This document shows positions 6,347 to 14,204 of a stretch of 21,596 nucleotides of DNA, piece after piece. The first letter of the stretch is position 1. The number at the start of each line of letters is the position of its first letter. Below the pieces are notes generated by a model. It did no database searches. It saw nothing but the letters and a program-made list of their open reading frames with translations, and was not told where the DNA came from. The translations under genes and the position numbers were made by a program. Origin of the DNA: an uncultured Acetatifactor sp. (lineage in GTDB: Bacteria > Bacillota > Clostridia > Lachnospirales > Lachnospiraceae); assembly GCA_910578215.1 (NCBI GenBank), contig CAJTPH010000048.1, positions 1-21,596 of the forward strand, given 5' to 3'.

Positions 6347-7252
6347 CTATAGCTCATAAGGCGTAGCCTGATATACGTAATAATTAAGCCAGTTGCTGTA
6401 CAGGTTATTGCTGTGGGAACGCCACTGGAGCAGGGGCTTACAGCCGGGGTCGTCCCCGGGATAATAATTGTACGGAATCTGAATAGGCAGCCCCTTGTTC
6501 AAATCCCTGTGATACTCGTTGTCCAGGGTATATCTGTCGTATTCCGGGTGCCCTGCCACAAACACCTTCTTTCCGTCCTCCGCAATGGCGAGATACACGC
6601 CGGCCTTTTCGGACTCCGCCAGCACGGTAAGTTCGCTGCAGGCGTGAATGGCGGCTGCGGGAGTCTCCGTATGGCGGCTGTGAGGCGCAAGAAAAATATC
6701 GTCAAAGCCTCTCACAAGAGGAATCTTTCTGTTTGCAACCTTATGCTCATAAACGCCAAACAGCTTCGCGGACAGCTTTCGCTTATTGATGCCGTAATAA
6801 TGATAATAGCCCGCCTGTGCCGCCCAGCAGATATGTAGCGTGGAGGTAACATGGCTTTCCGCCCAGTCCAGGATCTCGCAGGTCTCCTGCCAGTAATCCA
6901 CCTCCTCAAAGGAGATGTCCTCCACAGGCGCTCCCGTCACGATCATTCCGTCAAATTTCCTGGCCCTTATCTCATCCAGGGTAGTATAAAATTTATTAAG
7001 GTGGCTGGCCGGCGTGTTCACCGACACATGGCTTTTTACATTCATAAAGGTCACATCCACCTGAATGGGCGTATTGGACAGGGCACGCAGAAGCTGCAGC
7101 TCTGTATCCTGCTTAATGGGCATGTTATTCAATATCAGGACCTGAAGGGGGCGGATATCCTGATGCATCGCCCTCTGTTCGTCCATCACAAATATATTTT
7201 CATTCTCCAAAATGCCAAACGCCGGCAAATCGCTCTGTGTTCTAATCGGCAT
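6347..7252 (-). CDS. metA: Homoserine O-acetyltransferase (MetA family)
   Basis: This 301-residue protein catalyses acylation of homoserine, the first committed step of methionine synthesis. The catalytic set of the family is present at the classical numbering: nucleophile C142 in HICWAAQAG, and H235 and E237 in GHPEYD. Residue 111 is glutamate (TGAPVE). In studied MetA proteins E111 goes with acetyl-CoA use, while glycine there goes with succinyl-CoA, so this enzyme is predicted to make O-acetylhomoserine although the family is often labelled succinyltransferase. The start ATG at 7252 has GGAGG 8 nt upstream, preceded by a 5-bp hairpin (GTCCG/CGGAC). The gene begins 50 nt after the ligA stop and is probably the last gene of that operon. 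I see no S-box or T-box leader in the gap. Confidence 0.95.
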   Translation of the reverse strand: MPIRTQSDLPAFGILENENIFVMDEQRAMHQDIRPLQVLILNNMPIKQDTELQLLRALSNTPIQVDVTFMNVKSHVSVNTPASHLNKFYTTLDEIRARKFDGMIVTGAPVEDISFEEVDYWQETCEILDWAESHVTSTLHICWAAQAGYYHYYGINKRKLSAKLFGVYEHKVANRKIPLVRGFDDIFLAPHSRHTETPAAAIHACSELTVLAESEKAGVYLAIAEDGKKVFVAGHPEYDRYTLDNEYHRDLNKGLPIQIPYNYYPGDDPGCKPLLQWRSHSNNLYSNWLNYYVYQATPYEL

Positions 7253-7302
7253 ATCTATATCCTCCTGTCCGCTTTAACGGACGCTGATTCCAATGCTGTA
7301 TA

Positions 7303-9402
7303 CTAGCTTCCGTCTGCCTGCAGCCCGTACTGCTTCATAAAATCCTCCTCAGACAGTATCGCCACGCCCAGCTCCTTTGCCTTCTTGTTTTTAGAGGACG
7401 AGGAGGTCACATCATTGTTGACCAGACAGGTGGTCTTACCGGTGACACTTCCCGTCACCTTGCCCCCTTTTTGTTCGATAAGCTCCTTCAGATCATTCCT
7501 GCTTGCAAAATGATTCAGACTGCCGGTGATGCAAAAGCTCAGTCCGGACAGGGTCTGGCTGCCCTCCGTGACCACGGGCACCTCTATCTGAAGCTCCCCG
7601 AGAAGCGTCTCCAGCCTGCGCAGGTTATCGCCGTCCCGCATATATTCCACAAAGGCTGACGCAATAACCTCCCCCACGCCGTCAATTGCGCTCAGGGTCT
7701 CCACATCCGCATCCTGCATCTGCTTCAGGTCATAGTCAAAATATTTGCAGAGCATCTTTGCGTTTGCCGCTCCGATGTTTGCAATTCCCAGGCTATAGAT
7801 CAGCCGGGGCAGCGTGGTGTTCCGGGCCCGGTCGATGCTGTCCGTAAGATTCCGGTACGATTTTTCTCCAAAGCCCTCCATCTCCACTATCTGCTCCTTA
7901 TATTTATCCAGATGGAACAGATCCGCATATTCATGGAGAAAGCCCCTGTCAATGAATTTTTCAAGGGTAGCCTCCGAAAGCCCGTCGATGTTCATGGCGT
8001 CCCGGCTGACAAAAAGCGTAAATGCCTTGATGCGCTTTGCGGGGCACTCCTCATTGGTGCAGTACAGCGACTGCACCTCATTCACCTGCCGTATTTCCGT
8101 CCTTCCTCCGCAGACAGGGCAGCTTTCCGGAATCTCCAGACTGTCGCTCCTGGTCAGATTTTCAGCAATCTGCGGAATAATCATATTTGCCTTATAAACG
8201 GTGATGCGGTCTCCAAGCCCCAGCTTCAGCCCCTTAAGAATACTGATATTATGCACGGAGGCACGGCTGACGGTGGTTCCCTCCAGCTCCACGGGCTCAA
8301 AGATCGCCACCGGATTGATAAGTCCCGTCCGGCTGGCGCTCCACTCGATCTCCTTAAGCGTGGTTTCCCGCATTTCGTCCGCCCATTTAAACGCGATGGA
8401 ATGTCTGGGAAACTTTGCCGTCCTGCCCAGAGACTGCCCATAGGCAATATTTTCGTAAGTCAAAACCAGCCCGTCGGAAGGGATATCGTAACCCTCTATC
8501 TTTTTTTCAAAAAGACCGATCACATCCAGAATATTGTCTTCCGTCACCGCGTAATGCTCAACCGCCTCAAAGCCCTGCTCCTCCAGGAAGGCAAACTGCT
8601 CCTCACGGGAATTGTGAAAATCCGCTCCCTCTGCGCTCACAAGGGAAAAAGCATAAAATCTCACATTGCGCTTTGCCGTAATCTCATTGTTCAGCTGCCG
8701 CACGGAACCGCTGCACAGGTTTCTGGGATTTTTATACCTTGCCTCCACGTCCTCTATCTCACGGTTTATCTTCTCAAAATCCGAATAGCTGATAACCGCC
8801 TCTCCCCGGAGCACCAATTCCCCCTGAAAGGAAATATTTAAGGGCAGATTCACAAAGGTTCTGGCATTGTTGGTGATGACCTCCCCGATCTCGCCGTTTC
8901 CCCTGGTGACCGCCTTTTCAAGCCTGCCGTCCCGGTAGGTCAGTACGATGGTCAGCCCGTCCAGCTTCCAGCTTAAGACCGCGGGATTGCCCTGGAGCCA
9001 GTCCCTCAGATCCTCCCTGCTTTTTGTCTTGTCAAGGGAAAGCATTGGGCTTTCATGCCGCTCCTTGGGAAGCTCATCCACCGCCTCATATCCCACGTTC
9101 ACGGTGGGACTGCCCGCCAGTATAACGCCTGTCTTGTTCTCCAGCGCCGATAGCTCGTCGTAGAGGCTGTCGTACTCCTGGTTGCTCATAATTTCCCTGT
9201 CCTGGGCATAATATGCCTTCGACGCCTCATTCAGCAGCTCCACAAGCTGTTTCATTCTTTCTAATTCAATGTTTTTTTGTTTAACGTTTTTTTGATTTGA
9301 GCCGATTTCATTCCTTCTCCCGGCTTCCCTGTCTTCGGCAAAGCCTTCACTGTTACCGCCTTCTTCATTTCCAATAATTTCAATATCGCCCTTATTCTGC
9401 AT
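7303..9402 (-). CDS. ligA: NAD-dependent DNA ligase LigA
   Basis: LigA seals DNA nicks during replication and repair. All expected domains are visible, numbered from the ATG at 9402 (699 residues): the N-terminal NAD-binding helices starting at MKQLVELLNEASKAYYAQD (residue 50), the adenylation motif SWKLDGL with K146 as the AMP acceptor, TRGNGEIGE, NPRNLCSGSVRQLN, a four-cysteine zinc finger (CPVC...CTNEEC), helix-hairpin-helix repeats, and a C-terminal BRCT domain (about the last 75 residues). The ATG at 9402 overlaps the end of rluF by 11 nt and has GGAG upstream, favouring translational coupling. It leaves a hydrophilic extension of about 49 residues not typical of LigA; the internal ATG at 9255 gives a canonical N-terminus but has a weak ribosome binding site. 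A longer frame to 9465 is unlikely. Confidence 0.95.
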   Translation of the reverse strand: MQNKGDIEIIGNEEGGNSEGFAEDREAGRRNEIGSNQKNVKQKNIELERMKQLVELLNEASKAYYAQDREIMSNQEYDSLYDELSALENKTGVILAGSPTVNVGYEAVDELPKERHESPMLSLDKTKSREDLRDWLQGNPAVLSWKLDGLTIVLTYRDGRLEKAVTRGNGEIGEVITNNARTFVNLPLNISFQGELVLRGEAVISYSDFEKINREIEDVEARYKNPRNLCSGSVRQLNNEITAKRNVRFYAFSLVSAEGADFHNSREEQFAFLEEQGFEAVEHYAVTEDNILDVIGLFEKKIEGYDIPSDGLVLTYENIAYGQSLGRTAKFPRHSIAFKWADEMRETTLKEIEWSASRTGLINPVAIFEPVELEGTTVSRASVHNISILKGLKLGLGDRITVYKANMIIPQIAENLTRSDSLEIPESCPVCGGRTEIRQVNEVQSLYCTNEECPAKRIKAFTLFVSRDAMNIDGLSEATLEKFIDRGFLHEYADLFHLDKYKEQIVEMEGFGEKSYRNLTDSIDRARNTTLPRLIYSLGIANIGAANAKMLCKYFDYDLKQMQDADVETLSAIDGVGEVIASAFVEYMRDGDNLRRLETLLGELQIEVPVVTEGSQTLSGLSFCITGSLNHFASRNDLKELIEQKGGKVTGSVTGKTTCLVNNDVTSSSSKNKKAKELGVAILSEEDFMKQYGLQADGS

Positions 9403-10123
9403 CCTGTCTCTCCAACCCCTTGCAATCTTGATAAAGCCTTTTGACCTCCCTGTCCGGAAGCTCATAATATTCTCCCGGTTTCAGCTTATCCAAGGTAATA
9501 TGCATCACACGGATACGCTTCAGGCTCCGCACCCGGTACCCGCACGCTTCACACATTCTCTTGATCTGTCTGTTCAAACCCTGCGTTAAAACAATGTCAA
9601 AGGTATATTTCCCGGTTTTTTTGATTTCACACTTCCTTGTTGTAAGGTCCAGCTCCTTTAAATAAATACCATCTGCCATCTTATTTAAAAAATCATGTGT
9701 TATTTCCTTGTCGACCCTGACAATGTATTCTTTTTCATGAAAATTTGCTCCCCGCATCATTCCCTGAATCAGGTCTCCGTCATTGGTAAGCAAAAGCAAC
9801 CCTTCCGAATCCTTGTCCAGCCTCCCCGCATAGGTAACCCTGACGGGATATTGTACAACATCCGCTATCTTTTTCTCCGCATGGGCATCCCTCTCCGTAC
9901 AGATTACGCCCACAGGCTTATAAAATGCAAGTACAACTGTTTTTTTATTCTCCAGCACCCTTTTTCCTGCCACCACAATTTCATCCTGTCCGGATACCTG
10001 CTGTCCGGGCCGGGCCGTATGACCGTTTACCGACACCTGCCCCTGCTCGATCAGTCTGTCCGCATCTCTCCTGGAACAGACGCCGCAATGTGCCAGATAT
10101 TTATTTAACCTGATCGTCTCCAC
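9392..10123 (-). CDS. rluF: Pseudouridine synthase, RsuA/RluF family
   Basis: This 243-residue enzyme should convert a uridine in rRNA (23S for RluF; RluF can also act on a tRNA) to pseudouridine. An S4 RNA-binding domain (IRLNKYLAHCGVCSRRDADR, residues 4-23) is followed by the catalytic domain with GRLDKDSEGLLLLTNDG, where D103 is the expected nucleophile. The C-terminal half, including LTQGLNRQIKRMCEACGYRV, resembles E. coli RluF more than RsuA or RluB. The start is a GTG at 10123 preceded by AAGGAGG 9 nt away. It overlaps the end of the RNase HI gene by 23 nt, and its own end overlaps ligA, so the block is tightly coupled. Confidence in the family is high, and moderate in the exact target. 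Confidence 0.9.
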   Translation of the reverse strand: METIRLNKYLAHCGVCSRRDADRLIEQGQVSVNGHTARPGQQVSGQDEIVVAGKRVLENKKTVVLAFYKPVGVICTERDAHAEKKIADVVQYPVRVTYAGRLDKDSEGLLLLTNDGDLIQGMMRGANFHEKEYIVRVDKEITHDFLNKMADGIYLKELDLTTRKCEIKKTGKYTFDIVLTQGLNRQIKRMCEACGYRVRSLKRIRVMHITLDKLKPGEYYELPDREVKRLYQDCKGLERQDAE

Positions 10124-10832
10124 CCTGCGACTCCTCCTTCATATCCTCCAGCCTGCGAACCGCGGGAATGCCTTTTCCCTGCGTTAATCCTGTCTTGGCC
10201 ATTTTGTCCGCAAGCTCATTATAATACACATTGGAGTGCGCCGCAACCTTGGTAAAGCGAATATTGATATTTCTCCCCCAATCCCTCATGGCATAAGCAT
10301 ACTTCTGTGTCAGCTCCGTCCTGGAGCGCCATTCTCCGGTGACCCATTTCTCAATGCCCTGATAGTCATAGCGTATTTCCAAACGCTTGTAATTATTCAG
10401 CATCGCCACCTTCACCGCATACATGGCGCCAAGCATCTCACCCGTTACGTTTCGATGCTGCAGTGACTTTTCATTGTCGCCGTTTCCGAACTCCGTATAA
10501 ATCCTTCCGTCCGGCAGAAGAAACACACAGCCAAAGGCATACTTTTTCAGCGAGTCGTCATAGCTTCCGTCCACATAAGCTAACAGACATCCCTCCTCCG
10601 GCAAATCCGCATACGTTTCCGCGCCGGAATTCCCCTCTGTTCCGGCTCCTGTACCGGCTTTTGTTGCGGGATGCCCCAGATAGGCATTTGCCTCCTCCAG
10701 AAGCGCAAAGCCCTTATACTCCGCCCCCGGATAGCCTTCCACCGCCGCCCTGCACTCTGCCCAGCTCTTAAATACACCTGTTATTTTACCTTTTTTTACC
10801 GCATAATATTTTTTTGCCGCCATAGTCCCCAT
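10101..10832 (-). CDS. rnhA: Ribonuclease HI with N-terminal viroplasmin-like RNA/DNA-hybrid-binding domain
   Basis: This 243-residue protein should degrade RNA in RNA-DNA hybrids. The N-terminal part, KKYYAVKKGKITGVFKSWAE, is the hybrid-binding domain found in many Firmicute and eukaryotic RNases H1. A Gly/Ala/Thr-rich linker (about 55-72) leads to the catalytic domain. The metal-binding acids are visible: D88 in AYVDGSYD, E132 in TGEMLGA, D156 in RYDYQG and D209 in NELADKMA. The start ATG at 10832 is 1 nt after the stop of the preceding small gene; an ATG three codons later (10823) gives the more usual MAAKKYYAV start and is a real alternative. It overlaps rluF at its end. Confidence 0.93.
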   Translation of the reverse strand: MGTMAAKKYYAVKKGKITGVFKSWAECRAAVEGYPGAEYKGFALLEEANAYLGHPATKAGTGAGTEGNSGAETYADLPEEGCLLAYVDGSYDDSLKKYAFGCVFLLPDGRIYTEFGNGDNEKSLQHRNVTGEMLGAMYAVKVAMLNNYKRLEIRYDYQGIEKWVTGEWRSRTELTQKYAYAMRDWGRNINIRFTKVAAHSNVYYNELADKMAKTGLTQGKGIPAVRRLEDMKEESQGGDDQVK

Positions 10833-10833
10833 C

Positions 10834-11028
10834 CTATACCATTACTAACAGCGCGGCGAGAATCATTGCAAGGAGCGAGAAAAGCATAACAGCAAAAAGT
10901 CCCAGCAAAGCAAGAACCGAAGCAATGCCCTCCTTGATCTTCTTATCTTTCTTAAGCCGCAGCAGCCCTATGATCGACAGTATAAATACCGCGTCTATCA
11001 AAACCACAATAATCAAAAGCTTACCCAT
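10834..11028 (-). CDS. Small membrane protein, 64 residues, two transmembrane segments
   Basis: I do not recognise the family. From the ATG at 11028 the protein has a hydrophobic segment LLIIVVLIDAVFILSIIGLL (4-23), a basic loop LKKDKKIKEG, and a second long hydrophobic segment to the C-terminus. The orientation is probably a hairpin with the lysine-rich loop inside. The chosen start has AGGAG 7-8 nt upstream; a longer frame to 11109 would run back through the upstream terminator and is rejected. It is the first gene of the RNase HI-rluF-ligA-metA run and ends 1 nt before the RNase HI start. Confidence 0.75.
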   Translation of the reverse strand: MGKLLIIVVLIDAVFILSIIGLLRLKKDKKIKEGIASVLALLGLFAVMLFSLLAMILAALLVMV

Positions 11029-11066
11029 TTTTTCTCTCCTCTTTTCTGTTTTGCTATACTCCGGTG

Positions 11067-11098
11067 GAAAAAGAAGCCTGCCCTTATTCGGCAGACTT
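11067..11098 (-). terminator. Intrinsic terminator overlapping the cyclase stop codon
   Basis: On the minus strand AAGTCTGCC pairs with GGCAGGCTT (one G-U) around a 7-nt loop and is followed by CTTTTTCC. The TAA stop of the diguanylate cyclase gene lies in the loop, so the last codons form the ascending arm. Confidence 0.8.
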
Positions 11099-12763
11099 CT
11101 TTCCCTCATAAAACGCGAAATCGTTTTTCCCGTTCTTTTTCACCCGATACATCGCATCGTCAGCATAGATGATCAGCTGCTCCAAATCCTCTGTATCCTT
11201 GGGATAAGAAGCAATGCCGATGCTCCCGCATATCTTCGCCGTATTCCCAACCAGCTTAAATTGTTTCGTAAATATCTGCCTGCAGGCATAGGCTGTCTTT
11301 TCGACGATTTTAAACTGACTGCTCTGCAATATGGCAATAAACTCGTCTCCCGCAAAACGATAAGCAGTGAAAATCTGCGACTCCATATCCTTCAGCCGCC
11401 CTGCTACCTGCTGCAGTGCCTCGTCCCCCGCCGTGTGCCCCAGACTGTCGTTTATCTTCTTAAAATCGTCTATATCAAGCATCATTATGGTACAGGGCTT
11501 CCTTTCCCTTATCAGCTCCGTCAGGTCGCTCATAAACTTGCTTCTGTTGGGCAGCCCTGTCAGAAAATCATGCTGGGACGCGGACTCCATGATTTTCCGT
11601 GCGCATTCCAGCTCTGCCACCATCTTTTTCTGTCTGCGGTGGTCGATGCATATCCAGATAATGACCATAACCAGCGCCGCAATCAAAATACTGCTGGGTA
11701 TCAGTACCGCCCGGTTCTTTTCCAGAAAAGATTCCTTATAATTAATAATCGTCGTATCCCTGGGCAACACCGATAAGCTTATCCCATACCTTTCCATCAT
11801 TTCTGCATCCACGCAGTATATATTGGGGCTGTCCATAATGACATGCATATCATCCATACTGATTCCGCTGATAATCCTGCGCGCGAGCTCTGCCGCCATC
11901 TCACCCGACTTGTACATGGAAACCACATTGCCGCCCAGCAGTCCGTCTCCAATGCCCGCCTCCACCATTCTAAGGGCCGGAACGCTTGCATTATCCGCAA
12001 TCAGCTTCACAGACTCCGTGCTTGTATACAATTTCCCGTCGGCGTCCTCCGTCATCATCACATATATCAGAATACTGTCGCTTGAAACGCCCTGCAGGGC
12101 ATTGCGCAGAGACTGCGACGACAAATTTGACACATTGATTTCCTTGAACAAAAGCTGCGGATAGTTTTCGGCGCATTCGTAATAACGCTTTCTCTCGGCC
12201 TGGCCGGTAATCGTGTCGTCCAAAATCGCCACAACCTTTGTTGCAGAAGGGTTGATTTTCAAGCCAAGCTCTATGTTGTTCTCCAGGGAAAGCTTTTCAA
12301 TCACACCCGTTACTAACGGCTCCGCCGCGGCACGCTCTGCAAGCTCCTCGTCATTGATTCCCTCAAACACCAGCGGAATGTCCGCAAACAGCTCCTCCCT
12401 GTATTTCAATGCAAACTGAAGCGCCGCGTCATCGCCCAGGAGAATCACATCATAGGGCTCTACCTTCGACAGACGGTACGCCAGACCGTCATGGAACAGC
12501 TGCAGGGCCTGCTCGTCGCTCACGCGCTTTGTATCCATAAATTCGTAATCCAGAACGATATTCTTCCCCAAGCCCGCCTGAATTCCTTCTATCTGTGATT
12601 GTACCGTATCCCACGCATAGGAGTACGAGCTGATAAACAGCACCCGCTTCCCCTCCAAAGTCCTTTCAGCCTGCACATGTAAAGACGAAATCCCCAGACA
12701 AAACAACAGCAAAAAAAACGGCATCACCCCAACTGCCAATCCAATTCGTTTTATTTTTACCAT
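11084..12763 (-). CDS. Membrane diguanylate cyclase with ABC-substrate-binding-like sensor domain
   Basis: This 559-residue protein is predicted to make cyclic di-GMP in response to an extracytoplasmic ligand. It has an N-terminal signal/anchor segment (about 8-32). An extracellular domain (about 35-335) resembles the ABC substrate-binding proteins used as sensors (RVLFISSYSYAWDTVQ, YDVILLGDDAAL, VVAILDDTITG). A transmembrane helix follows at about 352-373, a short coiled linker, and a GGDEF domain (about 393-555). The signature is AGDEF at 471-475 instead of GGDEF, a tolerated variant in some cyclases; DFLTGLPNRSKF and MLDIDDFKKINDSLGH are intact. No RxxD inhibitory site is present five residues before the signature, so classical product inhibition is not expected. 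The promoter is at 12800-12827 and the gene appears monocistronic. Confidence 0.9.
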   Translation of the reverse strand: MVKIKRIGLAVGVMPFFLLLFCLGISSLHVQAERTLEGKRVLFISSYSYAWDTVQSQIEGIQAGLGKNIVLDYEFMDTKRVSDEQALQLFHDGLAYRLSKVEPYDVILLGDDAALQFALKYREELFADIPLVFEGINDEELAERAAAEPLVTGVIEKLSLENNIELGLKINPSATKVVAILDDTITGQAERKRYYECAENYPQLLFKEINVSNLSSQSLRNALQGVSSDSILIYVMMTEDADGKLYTSTESVKLIADNASVPALRMVEAGIGDGLLGGNVVSMYKSGEMAAELARRIISGISMDDMHVIMDSPNIYCVDAEMMERYGISLSVLPRDTTIINYKESFLEKNRAVLIPSSILIAALVMVIIWICIDHRRQKKMVAELECARKIMESASQHDFLTGLPNRSKFMSDLTELIRERKPCTIMMLDIDDFKKINDSLGHTAGDEALQQVAGRLKDMESQIFTAYRFAGDEFIAILQSSQFKIVEKTAYACRQIFTKQFKLVGNTAKICGSIGIASYPKDTEDLEQLIIYADDAMYRVKKNGKNDFAFYEGKKSAE

Positions 12764-12799
12764 ACCTTTTCCCCAATCACATAGAAGCTATATAGTACT

Positions 12800-12827
12800 A
12801 TTGTACCGCATTTTTGTATATATTCAA
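12800..12827 (-). promoter_or_regulatory. Promoter of the diguanylate cyclase gene
   Basis: On the minus strand, TTGAAT (12822-12827), a 16-nt spacer and TACAAT (12800-12805) lie about 35 nt before the start codon. The surrounding sequence is strongly AT-rich. Confidence 0.65.
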
Positions 12828-12863
12828 GTGATTTTCCACTTTTTATCTAAAATTTTGTATAAC

Positions 12864-12904
12864 CTGCAAAAAAACAAAGCCACCTTTTACAGTGGCCTTT
12901 GCAG
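12864..12904 (-). terminator. Terminator of the SPFH/RHH operon
   Basis: On the minus strand GCCAC and GTGGC arms sit within a longer stem extended by CTGCAAA/TTTGCAG, with bulges, and the tail TTTGTTTTTTT follows. It starts about 43 nt after the RHH gene stop. Confidence 0.75.
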
Positions 12905-12946
12905 ATAATAACCATATTTTACATAAATACTGCCTTCAGGAATCCG

Positions 12947-13144
12947 TTACCGGATATCAAGCCTGGGCGGCACATCTATATTTTCGGACACATATTTTCC
13001 GTCCTTTTTCCTCTGTCTGACACACTCTGACAACAGATATTCGATCTGCCCGTTGATAGAGCGAAAATCATCCTCTGCCCACGCGGCAATGTCGGCATAT
13101 AATTTTTCAGACAGTCTCAAGGGCACCTGTTTCTTTTCAGCCAT
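12947..13144 (-). CDS. Arc-like ribbon-helix-helix DNA-binding protein
   Basis: This 65-residue protein has the pattern of an Arc/MetJ-type ribbon-helix-helix repressor: a short strand KKQVPLRLSEKLY (4-16), helix 1 ADIAAWAEDD, a turn and helix 2 SINGQIEYLLSECVRQRKK. Such proteins bind palindromic operators as dimers. The start codon overlaps the SPFH stop (TAATG), so the two genes are translationally coupled. The perfect palindrome over the operon promoter at 14205-14227 is a natural candidate target (inference). A toxin partner is absent, so this is not an ordinary toxin-antitoxin pair. The basic C-terminal tail, KKDGKYVSENIDVPPRLDIR, has no recognised role. Confidence 0.8.
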   Translation of the reverse strand: MAEKKQVPLRLSEKLYADIAAWAEDDFRSINGQIEYLLSECVRQRKKDGKYVSENIDVPPRLDIR

Positions 13145-14172
13145 TAATACAGACTTCCCGAATTAATCACAGGCTGGGCGTCATGGTTGCCGCATAGAAC
13201 CACCAACAGGTTCGATACCATAGCCGCCTTCCTCTCCTCGTCAAGATTCACAAGCTGCTTCTCATTCAATCTCTCCAGGGCCATTTCCACCATGCCCACG
13301 GCGCCGTCCACGATCATCTTTCTGGCATCGATAATGGCGGACGCCTGCTGCCTTTGCAGCATCACGGAGGCAATTTCGGGAGCATAGGCAAGATAGGTGA
13401 TACGCGCCTCAAGAATTTCCAGGCCGGCATCGTTTACCTTCTTTTGGATCTCGTCGCGGATTCTTTCTGCCACAACCTCGGCGGAGCCTCTCAGACTGCC
13501 CTCATCCGCCATGCCGTCTCCGGTGGTGTCCACATTGGCCGCCACATCGTAGGGATATATACGCACTATATTTCTTAAGGCACTGTCGCACTGCAGAGAC
13601 AAATATTCCTTATAATTATCCACCTTGAAGACCGCCTTCGCAGTATCCGTCACACGCCATATGACGGCAATGCCGATCTCCACCGGATTGCCCAGACAGT
13701 CGTTGATCTTCTGCCTGCCGTTGCTCAGAGTCATGGCCTTCAGAGATATCTTTCTGCCCATGCCCTCCATTCCCACGGTAATCCCCGCGCCTTCGGACGA
13801 AATACTTAAATGCGAGTTATTTCTCTGAATATCGCCGCTCTGCGCCAGCTTGGTAGCCGCCGCCGGATTTACGGCTGTACAGAAGGGGTTTACAAAATAA
13901 AAGCCCTCCTCCCTTATCGTACCCAAATATTTCCCGAACAGTGTCAGAACCAGCGCCTCCTGAGGCTTTAAAACCTTCAGCCCGCACCAGGGAATCCAGC
14001 CAAGCAGCGAATATATAATACCGATTGCCAGAAACGCCGCCCCATATCCGACGCCCCCCTCAAGAAGAACCGCGCCAAAGATAAGAGACGCAATTCCCAG
14101 AATATAAAGCAGTATTGTCAGCAACAGCATAGACAGCCCGTTCTTTTTCCCGTTATAAATTCTTTCTTCCAT
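13144..14172 (-). CDS. SPFH/Band 7 domain membrane protein
   Basis: This 342-residue protein belongs to the SPFH (stomatin/prohibitin/flotillin/HflK) superfamily. Two hydrophobic segments (about 14-37 and 43-66) anchor it. The SPFH core follows: LKPQEALVLTLFGKYLGTIR, GFYFVNPFC, then NPVEIGIAVIWRVTDTAKAV and the helical part with ALRNIVRIYPYDV, GLEILEARITYLAYAPEIAS and MLQRQQASAIIDARKMIVDG. Family members form large ring or scaffold assemblies on membranes and often control proteases or lipid domains; the client here is unknown. The start ATG has CAGGAGG about 8 nt upstream. It is co-transcribed and translationally coupled with a ribbon-helix-helix protein, an unusual partner for an SPFH protein. 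Confidence 0.92.
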   Translation of the reverse strand: MEERIYNGKKNGLSMLLLTILLYILGIASLIFGAVLLEGGVGYGAAFLAIGIIYSLLGWIPWCGLKVLKPQEALVLTLFGKYLGTIREEGFYFVNPFCTAVNPAAATKLAQSGDIQRNNSHLSISSEGAGITVGMEGMGRKISLKAMTLSNGRQKINDCLGNPVEIGIAVIWRVTDTAKAVFKVDNYKEYLSLQCDSALRNIVRIYPYDVAANVDTTGDGMADEGSLRGSAEVVAERIRDEIQKKVNDAGLEILEARITYLAYAPEIASVMLQRQQASAIIDARKMIVDGAVGMVEMALERLNEKQLVNLDEERKAAMVSNLLVVLCGNHDAQPVINSGSLY

Positions 14173-14204
14173 AACCTTGCCTCCTGATGTATATTCAATT
14201 TCTT

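Noticed and set aside
7253..7302. Possible S-box or T-box leader before metA
   Set aside because: Only 50 nt separate ligA and metA, too short for either; just a 5-bp hairpin is present.
7912..8841. 309-codon plus-strand open frame inside ligA
   Set aside because: Antisense to well-conserved LigA domains (adenylation domain and zinc finger), with histidine/arginine-rich composition typical of shadow frames.
11029..11109. N-terminal extension of the small membrane protein to an upstream ATG at 11109
   Set aside because: It would be translated through the upstream gene's terminator; the ATG at 11028 has its own AGGAG site and gives a clean membrane protein.
12947..14172. Toxin-antitoxin pair
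   Set aside because: The ribbon-helix-helix protein has an SPFH membrane protein as partner, not a recognisable toxin.
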